This document shows positions 12,601-24,087 of a stretch of DNA of 64,000 nt, piece by piece. The position numbers were made by a program, and so were the translations under genes. Numbering within the stretch: position 1 is the stretch's first letter; the number at the start of each line of letters is the position of its first letter. Source of the DNA: Heterotrichella gracilis. Taxonomy: Eukaryota; Sar; Xanthophyceae; Tribonematales; Xanthonemataceae. The DNA lies in the NCBI GenBank assembly GCA_032358255.1, contig JAULBX010026607.1, forward strand, positions 62,001 to 126,000, in the 5' to 3' direction. The notes beneath the pieces were generated by a model. It saw only the letters and a program-made list of their open reading frames with translations, was not told the DNA's origin and did no database searches.

Positions 12601-12698
12601 ACTATCTGGAGCTGGACCGGGTGGAGGGGCCGGCCAGTCGGCCCACGTCCCGGCGGCTCATGTCCATGTCGTCATTTGGCATTGATGGGTCCACGTAG
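9669..12698 (+). CDS. START-like lipid-binding domain protein with N-terminal acylation motif
   Basis: Six exons (9669-9968, 10151-10499, 10803-11027, 11455-11690, 11907-12081, 12397-12698) join in phase to 528 residues. The protein starts MGNACTRP: Gly2 with small residues at positions 3-6 fits N-myristoylation, and Cys5 is a likely palmitoylation site, so it should be anchored to a membrane. Residues about 60-260 are polar, with coiled-coil-like stretches. From about residue 250 to the end the pattern fits a START/StAR-related helix-grip domain: a substrate-facing segment at about 270-350 (DLVKEWDRFTEA), a central strand region (GELVLHIDAHTRYIP) and the long final amphipathic helix around FKDEATALCRRVKANVEIY. 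Lipid ligand unknown. The START assignment is by fold pattern and not by a diagnostic motif. Confidence 0.75.
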
Positions 12699-13897
12699 CG
12701 CAGGGCATGCCGGGGGTGGGGCCACGGGGGCGCCAAGTGGGCCTCGAGGGGGGCGTGTGCTTCCTTGGTGAAGTCAGCGGGCAGGGGGGGGTGGCTCGGG
12801 GGCTAGCGTGAGTCTTGTATCAATACCCAGTCTGGCAGAAAATTGTAGCAAGGCAAGCCTTGACCACTGTAGGCAACGTATGTCACCTGGGACATGTGTT
12901 TCAGGAAAAACGTTTAACAATGACGATCCCACCTGGGGATAGTCTGACTCAGGCAGAAGATGGTTGTGATTTTAAATGTAGACTGTTAGACTAGCAAAAC
13001 TTGTGATATCAATATTGATTAGTGAAGTCATCTTTTGTTTACGTATAATACGATACTTGTAATAATTACAAGTATCGATATTATCAAGATAATCATTTTT
13101 GTTGGTAAAGTTGGCATACTTCAGACTCTTGAGTACTCGTTTTTGCCCGGCATAGATACAGACTGGTCGATCAGGTTCTGTGATTTTTTGAAGCCATGGA
13201 CTTGGTTACACTTCACTATTGCAGCAGCTGCGGGTATCCCGCTCAGCGTGCAGCATTGCCGTGTGTGGTCTGTGCCCACCACCTAGCCTTCGCCTAAGCC
13301 TTAGGCCCGACATTTCCTGCATGGGCTGTGACCATAATGAGCAACAGCATGCGATCCCGTAACATGTTCACCACAAACCCACTGCTGTTCTGCCACAAGT
13401 ATTTTGACAGCAACCACGCAGTGGCTGTGGCCCCCGCCGGGGTAAGGCGCTTGCGCTGCACCACTTGGCACCTGTAAATTTGCTTCTAATAGTATGTCAA
13501 CATGGTAACACTGAGTGTTACCAAAGTCTCTCCCGTGCCACGAGGCTCTGGTACGCAGCTGCAGACAGCCACCCAGTGCATGCATGCACCCCTACATGTG
13601 ACGGCCCATGCCAAGCTGCTGCACAGCCAACCCACGCATCAGACCATCACCAGGCCACCTCGCACCCTCCTCCCCTGTTACCATAACAGTCACAAGGCAA
13701 TAAGCCAATGGCGGCTGGGAATGCCTTTCTGACTCTTTCTTTGTAACAGTCACATGTGCATGGCCACCACATTGGCCCCTTTGGGCCATGCCACCTGGCA
13801 AATATTTACGTCCATCAAAAATCTGCGCCGCATCGGGTTAACACAATACCCCTCCCAAGAGCCCCCTCCCCCCTCCCCCCCCCCCTTCCCCCTGCTG
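12699..13897. other. Convergent 3' spacer, START-like gene / VPS35
   Basis: No gene is supported in these 1.2 kb. They hold the 3' UTRs of two genes that face each other. An AT-rich island near 12980-13100 contains a strong palindrome (13043-13087). A second minus-strand TGTAA lies at 13205-13209. Confidence 0.6.
13043..13087. terminator. AT-rich palindrome carrying TGTAA on both strands; candidate bidirectional poly(A) signal
   Basis: The core at 13051-13077 is a perfect inverted repeat with 13-bp arms (CGATACTTGTAAT) around one central base. Imperfect pairing extends it to about 45 bp. Each arm contains TGTAA read outward on its own strand, which is the known chlorophyte polyadenylation signal. 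It sits between two convergent genes. The role is inference. Confidence 0.45.
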
Positions 13898-16800
13898 TCA
13901 CGTGGCTGTGATCTGCAGGCTCCGGTACTGCTCCGCCAGGCGCCCCTCCTTGCCCTGCTGCGCCGCGATGTGCCTCAGGGTGTTGCTGTAGTAGGACAGC
14001 AGCGTGGGGTCGCCGCGGCACACCTGGTTAGACATCTCGTTGGCAACAAGCTCAAGCAGGCTCTGCGGGAAGGGGAAAAGGAGGGTGAGCAAACCACCTG
14101 TACAGGGTCAGCCGCAGCACTGGCATGGCATGGTAGGGGCACAGTACTTGTGGGGAAGGGGGAGGTAGTAAGATCGGAGTTGGGTGAAGATGTGCTGGCG
14201 CATTCAGCTACAGTTCCTCAATCGTCCCTGCAGATCCAGCAGCGATTGCCGCATTGCCACTCCAGACAAAAGGCATATCATCTGCAGCATATGATACACG
14301 TAGTAAACACCCACCTGCAGCACAGCGGCGGTGATGTTTGCATTCCCCTGGTCAAAGTAGTACAGGTAGTGGTTCAGGATCTCAACAAACAGGGCCACAG
14401 GCGCGGTGTCGCCACCCGCCCGTGCAGCCACCAGCGCCTGTTGCTGTGCCGCGTTTGCGATCTTGAGCGCGCGCTTGAGGCACATCATCACGTTGCTGGG
14501 GTCGCGCACCGGCGGCTGGGGGGCGGCCGGTGGGTTGGTGGTGGTGGTGCTGGGTTCCTCCGTGGCGGGGGTGCTGGGCTCGGGGGCGCTCCCTGCCTCA
14601 GAATCTGGCTGGGTGGTGGGCTCGGCAGGGGTGGGTGCGGGGGCGGGCGTGGGCTCCGCCTGAAGGGAGGGAGGGGTGGGGTAAGGCGGACAGAATACGC
14701 GAATGCTCTCCTTTATTGCAGAGTGCATTAGTAATACATTGCAATAGTTACAAGGGCTGCGCATGGAACCTCTTCCTCCTCACATTGCGCAACAGACCCC
14801 CATCCCTCCATCCCCCACACGGCCCCGATCCCCCAACCCCCGGCCCCGACCCCCCACCCCCCGCCCCTCACCGCATCCCCTGCCTCTGGCAGCTCCTGCC
14901 AGAACAGGTGCGAGCACGCGCACACCGCCAGGCACTGGTCGGTCTTCTTCAGCAGCTTGGCCGAGTAGCCGGTAGCCTTGTGCACCAGCGCCCCGCGGTT
15001 GTCCTCGGAGAAGCAGCGGCAGCGGTGCAGCGTGCCCACGATGGCGTGCAGCGCAGACACCTCGGAGCGCGAGTCGGGGGTGGCCTCTTCGTACAGCGTG
15101 AAGGCCTGTGGAGGGGGGTGTGGGTGTGGGGGGTCAGGTGGAGGTGGAGGTGGCTCATTCCATGCAAATGCTTATGCAATACAGTGAAGCCCCAATGCCA
15201 GCCGTGGGAGAAATTATGGAGAATTTATGACCATGCACCACCATCACAGCCACAACACTCCACCATGCAATCGGGGGCCAGGACAATGCAGCATGCCATT
15301 CCATGCACCACCCACCTGCTTGAAGAACTCTAACCCTCAAAACCCTAAACTCTACCCTGAAACCCTAGACCCTCCACCCCACCTGCTCGAAGAACTCGTA
15401 TGCCGACAGCTCCAGGTACGCCTCCTCGCGTGAAGAAGTCTAAACCCTTAACCCTTAACCCTACACCCTCGTCCCCACCTGCTCAAAGAACTCGTACGCC
15501 GACAGCTCCAGGTGCGCCTCCTCGCTGGCCGCGTGCGCCGCCGCCAGGTACATGTGCAGCGCCACCTGGGTCATGCGCGGGTCCTCGCACAGCAGCGCGA
15601 TGGTGGCCTGCAGGAACTGGAACAGCTTCTCGTAGGTCACCTGCGGGCAAGGGGGGGAGGATCAGGCAGGGCATGTGGGATTGGGAAGTGACAGTGGGCG
15701 CTGGATGGGTGGCAATCGGAGCTCCAGCTAAATGGGGTAGGAGTATGAGTGGCGGTGGAGAGAAATGGCGACAGTGGGTACCCCACCTACCCACCAACAC
15801 AAACATGAGCCGAGTGGCATCGACCCAACAAGTCGAAATGTCCCCTCTCCCACCCCTTCCAAAGGGAACCTCCTTTCCCCTCACCTCCGCTGCTGCGCCC
15901 GCCTCCTGCTGCCTGCTGACGGTGCGTATGCACTGCAGCGCAGAAAACGCCAGCGCGGGAAGCGTGTGCTTCAAGCGCTGAGGCCCGCCCGGCGTCAGGC
16001 TGTCCCTTGCCGTCTGCAGAATGCGGTACATGGTGTCTGCGTCGTCCGAGTGCAGCCAGTGCAGCAGCCGCGCAACCATCACCTGCTCGTCCTCAATCTC
16101 CTGCGCACGGGTGGGCAGCTACGTGAAAGAATACTATAGTAAACATACATTTATAATATAAATTTCCTGCAGCAGTGGTGGCGCAGCAGTGGTGGGTGGG
16201 TGAAATGGCTTCAAAGCGCACAGCAGTGGTACAGGCTGGAAGGATGCGCCAGCATTCCACTGAAAATTCATGCTGTAATGCATGTTGGAATGCATGGACC
16301 ACATGCATTCCGCCAGTATAAAAAGGAATGCTGATTGCATGAAGCCACATGTATTGCGCCAGCATTTGACAGCCAGCGTATATATAATGATGCCATACAA
16401 GGAACGGAAAATGAACGCCGCGCGGCCTCTTCCGCCCCCCCTCACCTCCTCGTCCAGGTCCGCTATCGTCTCCCCCTCCGTGTCGCACACCAGCGGCCGC
16501 ACAAAGTCAAACAGCTTCTCCACCTTCTCTACCTCAGAAACCTGCACAAAACACAGGTGCTCAACATTTGGTCGGCATGCTGCTCCAGATGCAATCAACC
16601 AAGCCCCTGTCTACTCTCCCACACCCCATGCAACTTTTTTGTATTGGCATCAGGACAGGATGCTATGCTGGCACCAGGCGCTGCCTGCTGTGGGGCCAAC
16701 AAGCTCAGCTACAACAGCCAAAACACAATGCACAACACCAGCTGCACTTTGTGAACAAGTGCAGATGATGAGCATGCTGCACTGGCTAAGAGTGATTATC

Positions 16801-19800
16801 TGTTAACGCACGCACATGTGCGTGTGCAATGCCTCCCCCACCTTGGCCCCCGTCTTGATGATGGTCTTGACGATGCGGATGGCCATGTCCTTGCGCGTGG
16901 GTGGGCGCAGCAGGTCCACGATTCGCGGGTAGTAGGCCATGTCTAGCACCTCCATGAGCGGGTAGCGGTCCAGCGGCACCGCCAGCAGCGTAATCAGCTG
17001 CTTCTCGGCCTTGGGGTCAACGATGGGGGCGCGGGACTGGAGCGCCTGCGGAAAAGTGGGGGAAGGGGGGCTGTTTCTACAGCTGTACACACTCTTTATC
17101 TGTTTTTATTTTTATTTTTATTTTTTGGTGTGGCTGGGGATGATGCTGGGCCCCTGCTCTTGCCCTAAAATTGGGGAGTGGGGAAAGCAACCCTAGCTTT
17201 GATTGTCACTATTTCCATGACAATAAACACTTGGAGAGGTACAACATGGTCCACGCGAAAGGCCGTTTGGTAAGATGCACACACGTGCCTTGGTGGTATT
17301 GTCCCGTGCCCCACCTCCTAGCAGCTACCATTACCTCGCCACCGCCGCCCGCCACCCCCACCACCACAGCCCCCACCACCACAACCGCCACTCCCGCCAC
17401 CCCCCCACCACCCACCTCATAGCAGCTCTGCAGCGTGTGATCCACAAAGTCCAGCCGCGTGGGGTGCACCGCGCCCACAAAGTTGAGCAGCCCGATGTAC
17501 ATGGCTGCGGCGTCGCCTGCGGGCATGTCCGCGTGCTGTGCTGTGATCTTGCCAGTGGCGCTAGTGAACTGCGTGAAGCTATCCACGCTGTGGAACTGCT
17601 GGATGGAGGCGGGGTTGTCCTGCGCGAACCTGGGCGGGCACGGTGTGGGGGCGGGTGAGAAAGGCGAACTAGCCCTCCAGTATCCCCACAGTCACGCAGG
17701 TGGGCCGCGGCACGCATGATCCCCATGGTCACAGTTGCGCATGAGGCTCCCAGCTTGAGCCTCCCAGTATCCACATTTATGCACACAAAAATGTTGTGTG
17801 ATCCTGATAAGCCCTAGCCATGCACGATGTAATCCACAAATCCTTCCGTAGTCATGCAGGCCAAAACCCAGCACACGCCCAACAGGCCCATGGCCCAGGC
17901 AGCTCCATGCGGTTGCAAAGAGGTGCATGTAGGACCGCATGCATGGCCTTGTAACTTTATTCCACCAAATCGCTGCTGGTTCCTCATCGCCATTCCATGT
18001 GCAACCCCACCAACACATCCCCACCCCTTTCGCCCACCCACCATCCTCCGCCGGCCTCCCCACCCCACCCACCTTGCCAGTCGCTCCATGAGGCTCGCCA
18101 TGACCGCGTGCAGCTTCACCCCTGTCTGCAGCTCTGGGCATGCGTTGAGCAGCGTCTCCAGGGTGCCCAGATGGAACTCGTCCGGGAAACCCTGCAGCCA
18201 CACACCATGTAGCATGAAACACAGATTGTGACATTCACAGCAATATACCATGGTACGGTGTTCCCACGGGCTGATAGGTGCCACATGCACCACGATAGTG
18301 TCAATGAATGCAGGCCCACATGGGCCGGGCTTTAACACATCTGGGTGTTCCAGAATCGCCACACCCGCCACCCACCCTGCATGCCCCACCCACCCACCTG
18401 GATGACGCACTGCATGAGGTACTGCTGCGCGATGTCGTCCTTGCAGCTCACGATCTGCTCCAGCACGCGCGGCAGCACCGTGTGCTTGTACAGCTGGAAG
18501 TCAAGCCCGTCCAGCATGCTGAGGTAGGTCAGGTTCTTGCCAACCAGGTCTGCCAGCTGCTGCCGCTCCTTCTCGCGCCGCTCCTTGTCGCGGGGACCAC
18601 CCTGCGCGCACAGGTGGGGATGCGGTCTTCGTCGCCATATTTGGAACCCTATGTACCCTAGTAATGCAAGCAGATTCCCCTGCCATGATCCCACCCCCAT
18701 GTGCACCTGTGCATCCCCCACCCGGACCTGTCCACCGATACTATTGTCTCCCCTCGCGTTCCACCCTTCCTCGTCGCCAAGCACGCCCAGCTCCTTATGC
18801 ACAAGCAAAGCAGGTGTGCACGTATGCGTGCGAGCAGCCCACCAGCTGGCCATGCTCTTTCCGCCACCCACCTGGTGCTGAAGAATAAACCCTAAACCCA
18901 AAGCCCTAAACCCACCTGGTGCTGAAGCATAAACCCTAAACCCAAAGCCCTAAACCCACCTGGTGCTGAAGCATAAACCCTAAACCTAAACCCCTAAACC
19001 CACCTGGTGCTGAAGAATACACCCTAAACACAAAGCCCTAAACCCACCTGGTGCTGCATGCGGACCCAGAGCTTGTTCATCTCTGTGAAGTTCTGCAGCA
19101 GGAACTCCACCGCGTCCACCACGGTGCCCCCCTCGCCCTCGTACTCCGACCCGCTGTCCGGCAGCAGCCCCTTGGACACCTGGCACAGGTAGCTGCGCAG
19201 GAAGAGGCCGCGCGTGGGGTGCTGCACGCCCTTGCACATCTCCACCAGGTCCTTGAGGATGTCCTTGGCGTGCGCCTCCTTGGAGCGGATGAAGCAGGCG
19301 CCCACGGTGCACAGCAGGTACCTGCAGAGGGTTAATGGGGCTTCCTTGGACGTGGATCTAGTGGGCAAAGGTATGGAGGACAAGGTTGCAGCCACCTTGG
19401 ATTTTAAGCTGTGCATAAGGGCTGGTGGGTGTCTGTACATGTGCAGCGACTTACAGCCTTGGTAGCACATTCCCTGCGTGTTGCACCAGCTCATAGAGGT
19501 CGGAGTACGACCTCCCCTTCTTGTGCTCCTCTGCAAAGTACACCTGCAGCCACACGGTTGTGAGTGAGCCACAAGGCTGTGTGTGTTGGCTATGCACCCA
19601 GCGGTGAAGCTACCGCACCATACCTCCAAGTACCGCAGCTCGTCAAAAGCTTGCATGTACAGCTCGTAGTACTTTTGAGGGGACAGCAGCGAGGTCCGCA
19701 GCTCCCCTAGCATGGCTGCGGAGTAGCGCAACGCCTCGCGCAGGTTGTCCTCGTCCTATACACATGCATGCACATGGGTTAGGGGATGGCCAGGTTGGAG

Positions 19801-20008
19801 GGAGGACGTGCAAGCGGGCCATGCCGCACCAGTGCGCGCTTCATGTAGAAGGCGTTGCGCTTGACGTTGTTGCTGGCTTCCTGCAGCCACTTCATCTGCT
19901 CGTCTGAGGGAGACATTCCAGAGTCCACCTGTGGGTCGTACAAGTGGGTTGTGAAGCTTGGGTCTCAGATGCTTTGAACACAGGTGATGGCTGAACGCAA
20001 CGTACCAT
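13898..20008 (-). CDS. VPS35: Retromer subunit VPS35
   Basis: Scaffold of the retromer cargo-recognition trimer (VPS26-VPS29-VPS35), which recycles receptors from endosomes. Fifteen exons on the minus strand join in phase to 851 residues. The first exon contributes only the ATG (20008-20006), immediately followed by a GTACGT donor; the second begins at 19928. N-terminal blocks are diagnostic of VPS35: [42 protein letters not shown] and [19 protein letters not shown]. The remainder is the alpha-solenoid ending [14 protein letters not shown]...[10 protein letters not shown]. It is slightly longer than the usual about 790 residues because of an acidic Pro/Thr/Glu-rich insert (about residues 685-730) before the last helices. 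Two of its introns contain tandem copies of exon ends. It shares a 615-bp divergent promoter with SEC13. Confidence 0.96.
15313..15430 (-). repeat. Two intronic copies of a VPS35 exon end plus donor, separated by telomere-like repeats
   Basis: The true exon ends at 15479 with GAGTTCTTTGAGCAG|GTGGGG. A copy of its last about 50 bases with three mismatches occupies about 15379-15430 and also ends GAGCAG|GTGGGG. A shorter copy (GAGTTCTTCAAGCAG|GTGGGT) ends at about 15314. CCCTAAA-type motifs on the plus strand fill the gaps (15331-15372, 15440-15470). Confidence 0.85.
16287..16311. repeat. Perfect 10-bp hairpin in a VPS35 intron
   Basis: The arms GGAATGCATG and CATGCATTCC pair exactly around a 5-base loop. 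Diverged relatives of the flanking text (GCGCCAGCATT-like) recur at about 16242, 16311 and 16355, suggesting a small local repeat family. Confidence 0.6.
18869..19056 (-). repeat. Tandem 44-bp repeat recreating a VPS35 exon end and 5' splice site
   Basis: The true exon ends at 19048 with CAGCACCAG|GTGGGTTTAGGG. The sequence TCAGCACCAG|GTGGGT then recurs with a 44-45 bp period, with plus-strand copies starting at 18869, 18913, 18957 and 19001 and the exon itself at 19046. Each unit is mostly TTTAGGG-type telomere-like sequence plus the copied exon end. Every unit therefore carries its own potential donor. Confidence 0.9.
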
Positions 20009-20623
20009 GATGCCCAATTTTCCCTGTCAAACTTTCAACACAACCCACACAGTCCAGTGGTCTCGGGCAGGGCTTCACGGTTCCATCTGAAACCGTGGGT
20101 GGGACATGTGAGCGAAATGGCACAATGGCGCGGCAACACCAACCACTTGAAAAGACAGGTGCGAACTGAGCGTATCAGGCAGTGCGCTCCAAGGGCTTTT
20201 GCAGGGTGCGTTTGCCCAAGTGGGTTTCCAGTAGGAACTTTTGTACGCACTTGTACGCAGCTCGATGCCCTCTCTGCCCACTTCCCTGTAGAATAATGAC
20301 GAGGAGGAAACAGGCGTCACCCAACATCAGAGCAACCCATCAGCAGATAGTGTAAAGATAAGTAGCGACAAGAGCTGGGTACAATTAAGGCCCGCAGCAC
20401 ACTCTTTTCTCAAAGACCTAGCGAGCACAGTCCGCTCCGGCATTTGTCTTGGCATGTAATCTGCCTCCAAATCGTGCCTTAAACAACACGGCAGTTACAC
20501 AGTATACTCGACGGTGCTGATAGATTGGCGCGTGATACTTGCACAGCTTCTGTAGTTGGTGCTCTTGCCCTCTTGCAACACTTGGCCTGCCGGGTTGGGC
20601 ACCTGCAGCAGCTGCGAGCAAGG
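20009..20623. promoter_or_regulatory. Divergent promoter region, VPS35 / SEC13
   Basis: A 615-bp spacer between two outward-facing start codons. I see no clear TATA box and no coding sequence. An in-frame extension upstream of the SEC13 ATG exists but does not resemble SEC13 N-termini. Confidence 0.5.
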
Positions 20624-21773
20624 ATGGCCTCAACGCTCGCTGCCTTTGACAGCGGGCACTTGGATATGGTGCACGACGTCCAGCTGGACTACTACGGTCG
20701 CAAGCTTGCGACTTGCTCGTCTGATCGCACCATCAAGGTGTTTGATGTGGCCGGGGACCAGCCCACGTTCCTTGCAGACATCCAGGGCCATGAAGGGCCG
20801 GTGTGGCAAGTGGCTTGGGCGCATCCCAAGTTTGGCAACTTGCTGGCGTCTTGCTCCTTCGATCACAAAGTCATCGTGTGGAAGGAGACCCCAGAGAACG
20901 TGTGGAGTCAGGTGCGTGTGTATGATATGCATGCATATGCACCCTTTGAGGCAGCACTGGGTCTGATGTCCCTGGTGCACCCATGCAGGTGTACCAATCA
21001 CAACTTCACACAGCATCAGTCAACAGCATCGCGTGGGCACCGTTTGAGCTGGGCCTGATCCTGGCTTGTGGCTCATCAGACGGGTCCATCTCCATACTCA
21101 CCCATCAACCAGACTCGAACTGGACAGAAGTCAAGGTGGGTGAAGAGCCACTCCACTCACAGCTTGTGACCCCTCTGGGTCAGGGAATTTTGTAGGTAAC
21201 ATATTCGCTGCCTGTGGGTTCTGCAGGTAGACAAGGCACATGCCCCTGGAACGATGGGTGTATCGTGGGCGCCTGCCATCGTGTCACCCTCGATAGGTGT
21301 CCCCGCAAAGCGCTTGGTGAGCGGAGGGTGCGACAACACAGTCCGGGTAAGCTGACAGGCAACGAACTTGACACCAGAAGCCAGCCTGGGATTCACTGTT
21401 TGCGATCTGATGGGTCCTGACACAAACCCTATTGGTGATGCAGGTGTGGCAGTTCAACGACCAAACGCAAAACTGGGAGCCAGATGCCGTGCTGAAGGGC
21501 CACAGCGATTGGGTGAGGGACGTGGCGTGGGCTCCCAGCCCAGGCTTCCCTTCCAGCACAGTTGCTAGTGCCTCCCAGGACGGCAAGGTGTACATCTGGG
21601 CAGAGGCGGGCCCCGGGGAATGGACCAAGGTGTTGTTGCACGACTTCCAAACAGCTGTGTGGAGGGTGAGCTGGTCAGTGACAGGCAACATCTTGGCAGT
21701 GTCAGATGGGAAGTCGGAAACCACTGTATGGAAGCAGTCGTTGGATGGCGAGTGGCAGCAGGTGGCCTCGTGA
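20624..21773 (+). CDS. SEC13: SEC13, COPII and nuclear pore WD40 protein
   Basis: SEC13 forms the outer COPII cage with SEC31 and sits in the Y-complex of the nuclear pore. Four exons (20624-20911, 20989-21135, 21227-21346, 21444-21773) join in phase to 294 residues, near the usual about 300. The start is typical: [20 protein letters not shown], then [19 protein letters not shown]. Six WD40 blades can be followed, including [34 protein letters not shown] and [17 protein letters not shown], ending in a Trp-Arg blade ([17 protein letters not shown]). An upstream in-frame ATG at 20525 was not used because the resulting extension does not match the family. Convergent with mL46. Confidence 0.97.
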
Positions 21774-22137
21774 CTGCAACACCTTGGGTGACTCCTGTGA
21801 AGAGTGGGCATCTGACAAGGTGCACATTGGTTTGCAGCCAGGATAGTGACAGCGAGATTCCTGGAGTGAGGGATGGATGAGGGGGCAATGTATGGCACAG
21901 TCGCGGTGTCCGACCAGCTGCCCTTAGGGTTTTTAACAGCAATCGGCAAGCATCGGCCGCTGTGTTGCACAGCCAGTTGCCAGGAGGGTAGCTGCTTTTT
22001 TTAATTATTGGCCAAACTTTGCACTGATGGACTGGACTGTTACAGCAGGCATTGAACAGTATTTGCCCGAACAATTGTTCATGGGTTACTTTAATTGCTG
22101 CACAATAATTGCCTTCTTTTTCCCCCAAGCAGAAGCG
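21774..22137. other. Convergent 3' spacer, SEC13 / mL46
   Basis: A 364-bp spacer with no gene. A TGTAA on the minus strand (22038-22042) lies about 96 bases past the mL46 stop and is a likely poly(A) signal. A 12-bp palindrome GAACAATTGTTC lies near 22069. Confidence 0.5.
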
Positions 22138-23409
22138 TCATATGAGGATTTTCGACAGCAGGTCTTGGAGTGCCTCATCAGTTATATACTGGTTCACCTC
22201 ATCCTTGGCCACCCATGCATACTCATAGTACTTGCGCTTGGGCACCACGTCCCCCTGGATGAGTTGTGTTTTGTGGAAAAACAGCGTGCCCGCAGGCGTC
22301 GGATGGTGGCCAATGGGAGCATTGCCAATGAAGTGCGTTGTCACCCCCCCTTCCTCTATCGACTCTGACAGACACCGCTCTGCCCCCTTGCGCATGGTCT
22401 CGGGGTCTGAGTGGGCGGCAGAGGGGAACTGCCACTCCCCGGTAGCCAACCCATCAGGCTTGCCTGCATACACCACCAACATCATCAACAAACCAATATA
22501 AACCCCAAACAAGTGCTACAGCAGGTGTTGTGTGCGCTACAGCCGTATGGATAGCGGGTTCCCTGATTGACTTGACATGGGGGCTATGCGTGGCTGCTCT
22601 GCCGCCTTATCTTCGCCTTTGACGTCCATTTTCTTTTCTTTACTATGCACCAGTCCCACCCACCTTTGACCAGGAGGTACAGGCACTCGTCCAGCCGCCG
22701 CCAGGTTGTGCGCACATCGCCCGACTCGTCCGCCGGCGTGGTACTGGGCGCAGGCTGCCACCGCATCTCGTCATCCTCCTCAGGCTCCTCCATCCCCGCC
22801 TTACCCTCCATGAACTCCTTAGGGTACACCTTGAAGGAGCGCTCCTTGAGGGCCATGCTCCAGGCCTGGTACTCCAGCTCCCAGTCCTCATCGCTCTTGA
22901 CAATCACCTGACCAGCGTGGGAAAGTCCGTGTGCCAGGTCGCCTCACGCTCTTGGTGCATGTGTGATGCACCAGGTCAGGGTCAGCGATGTTGGGTGCAT
23001 GCAACCGTTACAGATGCAACACCAACTTAATATCTACTTTGCGGTATTGATTTACAGGTGGATTTTATAGGTTGGGCAGGCTGCCTAGCAGAGAATAACA
23101 GTGCTCGCAAGTTCTGTGAAAGCAGCGTATGCATGCATATGCACACTCACCGGTAGGCGTTCTAGTAACAACGATATGACGACTTTAGAGGGACCTGCCT
23201 CCTCCTGCGCACACTTTGGTCGGTCAGTGAACGTGCAGAAAGCACTCGACAACAGATACCAGCAAACAGGGCCCAGCTGTCACCTGTGATGCAAAGCATC
23301 GGTGCGCTTGCTGTGCTGTGGCTGCTACCCAACTGGGCTGCTGGCTGCTGCTGGCGGCCTGTAACCGCTGGGTTGCTAACAAGCACCCACGGGACAGTGC
23401 TCGTAGCAT
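22138..23409 (-). CDS. MRPL46: Mitochondrial ribosomal protein mL46 (MRPL46)
   Basis: A Nudix-fold protein of the mitochondrial large ribosomal subunit without hydrolase activity. Four exons (23409-23284, 23204-23151, 22907-22664, 22463-22138) join in phase to 249 residues. The N-terminus (MLRALSRGCLLATQRLQAA) is basic with no acidic residues, as expected of a mitochondrial presequence. The 54-bp second exon gives KVVISLLLERLP, matching the family's ERLPV start of the mature domain. The C-terminal half has the Nudix-like core with HFIGNAPIGHH, LFFHKTQLIQGDV and YEYAWVAKDEVNQYI, which are characteristic of mL46. It is divergent from the unrecognised gene at 24088. Confidence 0.92.
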
Positions 23410-24087
23410 GTGACCGCCTCAGCTGCCCACCGTGTACCTGCTGAAGGGCTGTGTTGAGGCTGTTGCCCTTCGTGCATGCACGATTACTAGCGGGCTAGAG
23501 ACGTAGGCACCCAGCGCCAACAGTTGACAGCACTAGGTACAGGACGCGAGGGACTGGAGGCACACTTTGTCAGACTAGTTCCTGTGTTACGATATGTAGC
23601 ACGTAGTTGCCAGGCATTTATTGCCTGCATTGATGCATTGGCAACTCCCCACTGTTTTCAATGCTGTCTCTCCCTGCGATGCATGCATGCATGTGCTGCA
23701 AGGAGAACCAACAAACGCCCAGCACAAGTGCTGCAAAGTGGTCAACTGCTTATGACATCGTTTTGCGCTGTTCCGTACTGTCAACTGTGGTATACTTTTG
23801 TGGGCGATTAACATGCCGTCCGATGCATGCATAGCCCCTAGCCACACGTTGGCACACGCACGACTAAGTACCCCTAGTTTGCTGTTCTTAACTTGTGTCA
23901 CGTAGTAACATAGTGCATATAGATAGTATTTATTTCCGTATCTAGCTACGCTACAGATACCGCAGCTGGCTGGGCAACCCACCCCTGGAATAAGGACTGT
24001 ATGTTGTCCGGGAGACTGCGTTGTGCTCACGTCTACTGAGAGGGCAACCGAGTCAGCTGCTCCCTCTTTCACCTCCAACACGTCACC
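23410..24087. promoter_or_regulatory. Divergent promoter region, mL46 / unrecognised gene
   Basis: A 678-bp spacer between outward-facing start codons. It contains a TGCATGCATGCATG tract at 23679-23694 and a shorter GATGCATGCAT near 23823. No coding sequence is supported. Confidence 0.5.

Noticed and set aside
18869-19056. CRISPR-like array (regular 44-bp period)
   Set aside because: The units are directly adjacent tandem copies without unique spacers, inside a eukaryotic intron.
20525-20623. N-terminal extension of SEC13
   Set aside because: In frame but unlike any SEC13 start; the ATG at 20624 gives the standard N-terminus.
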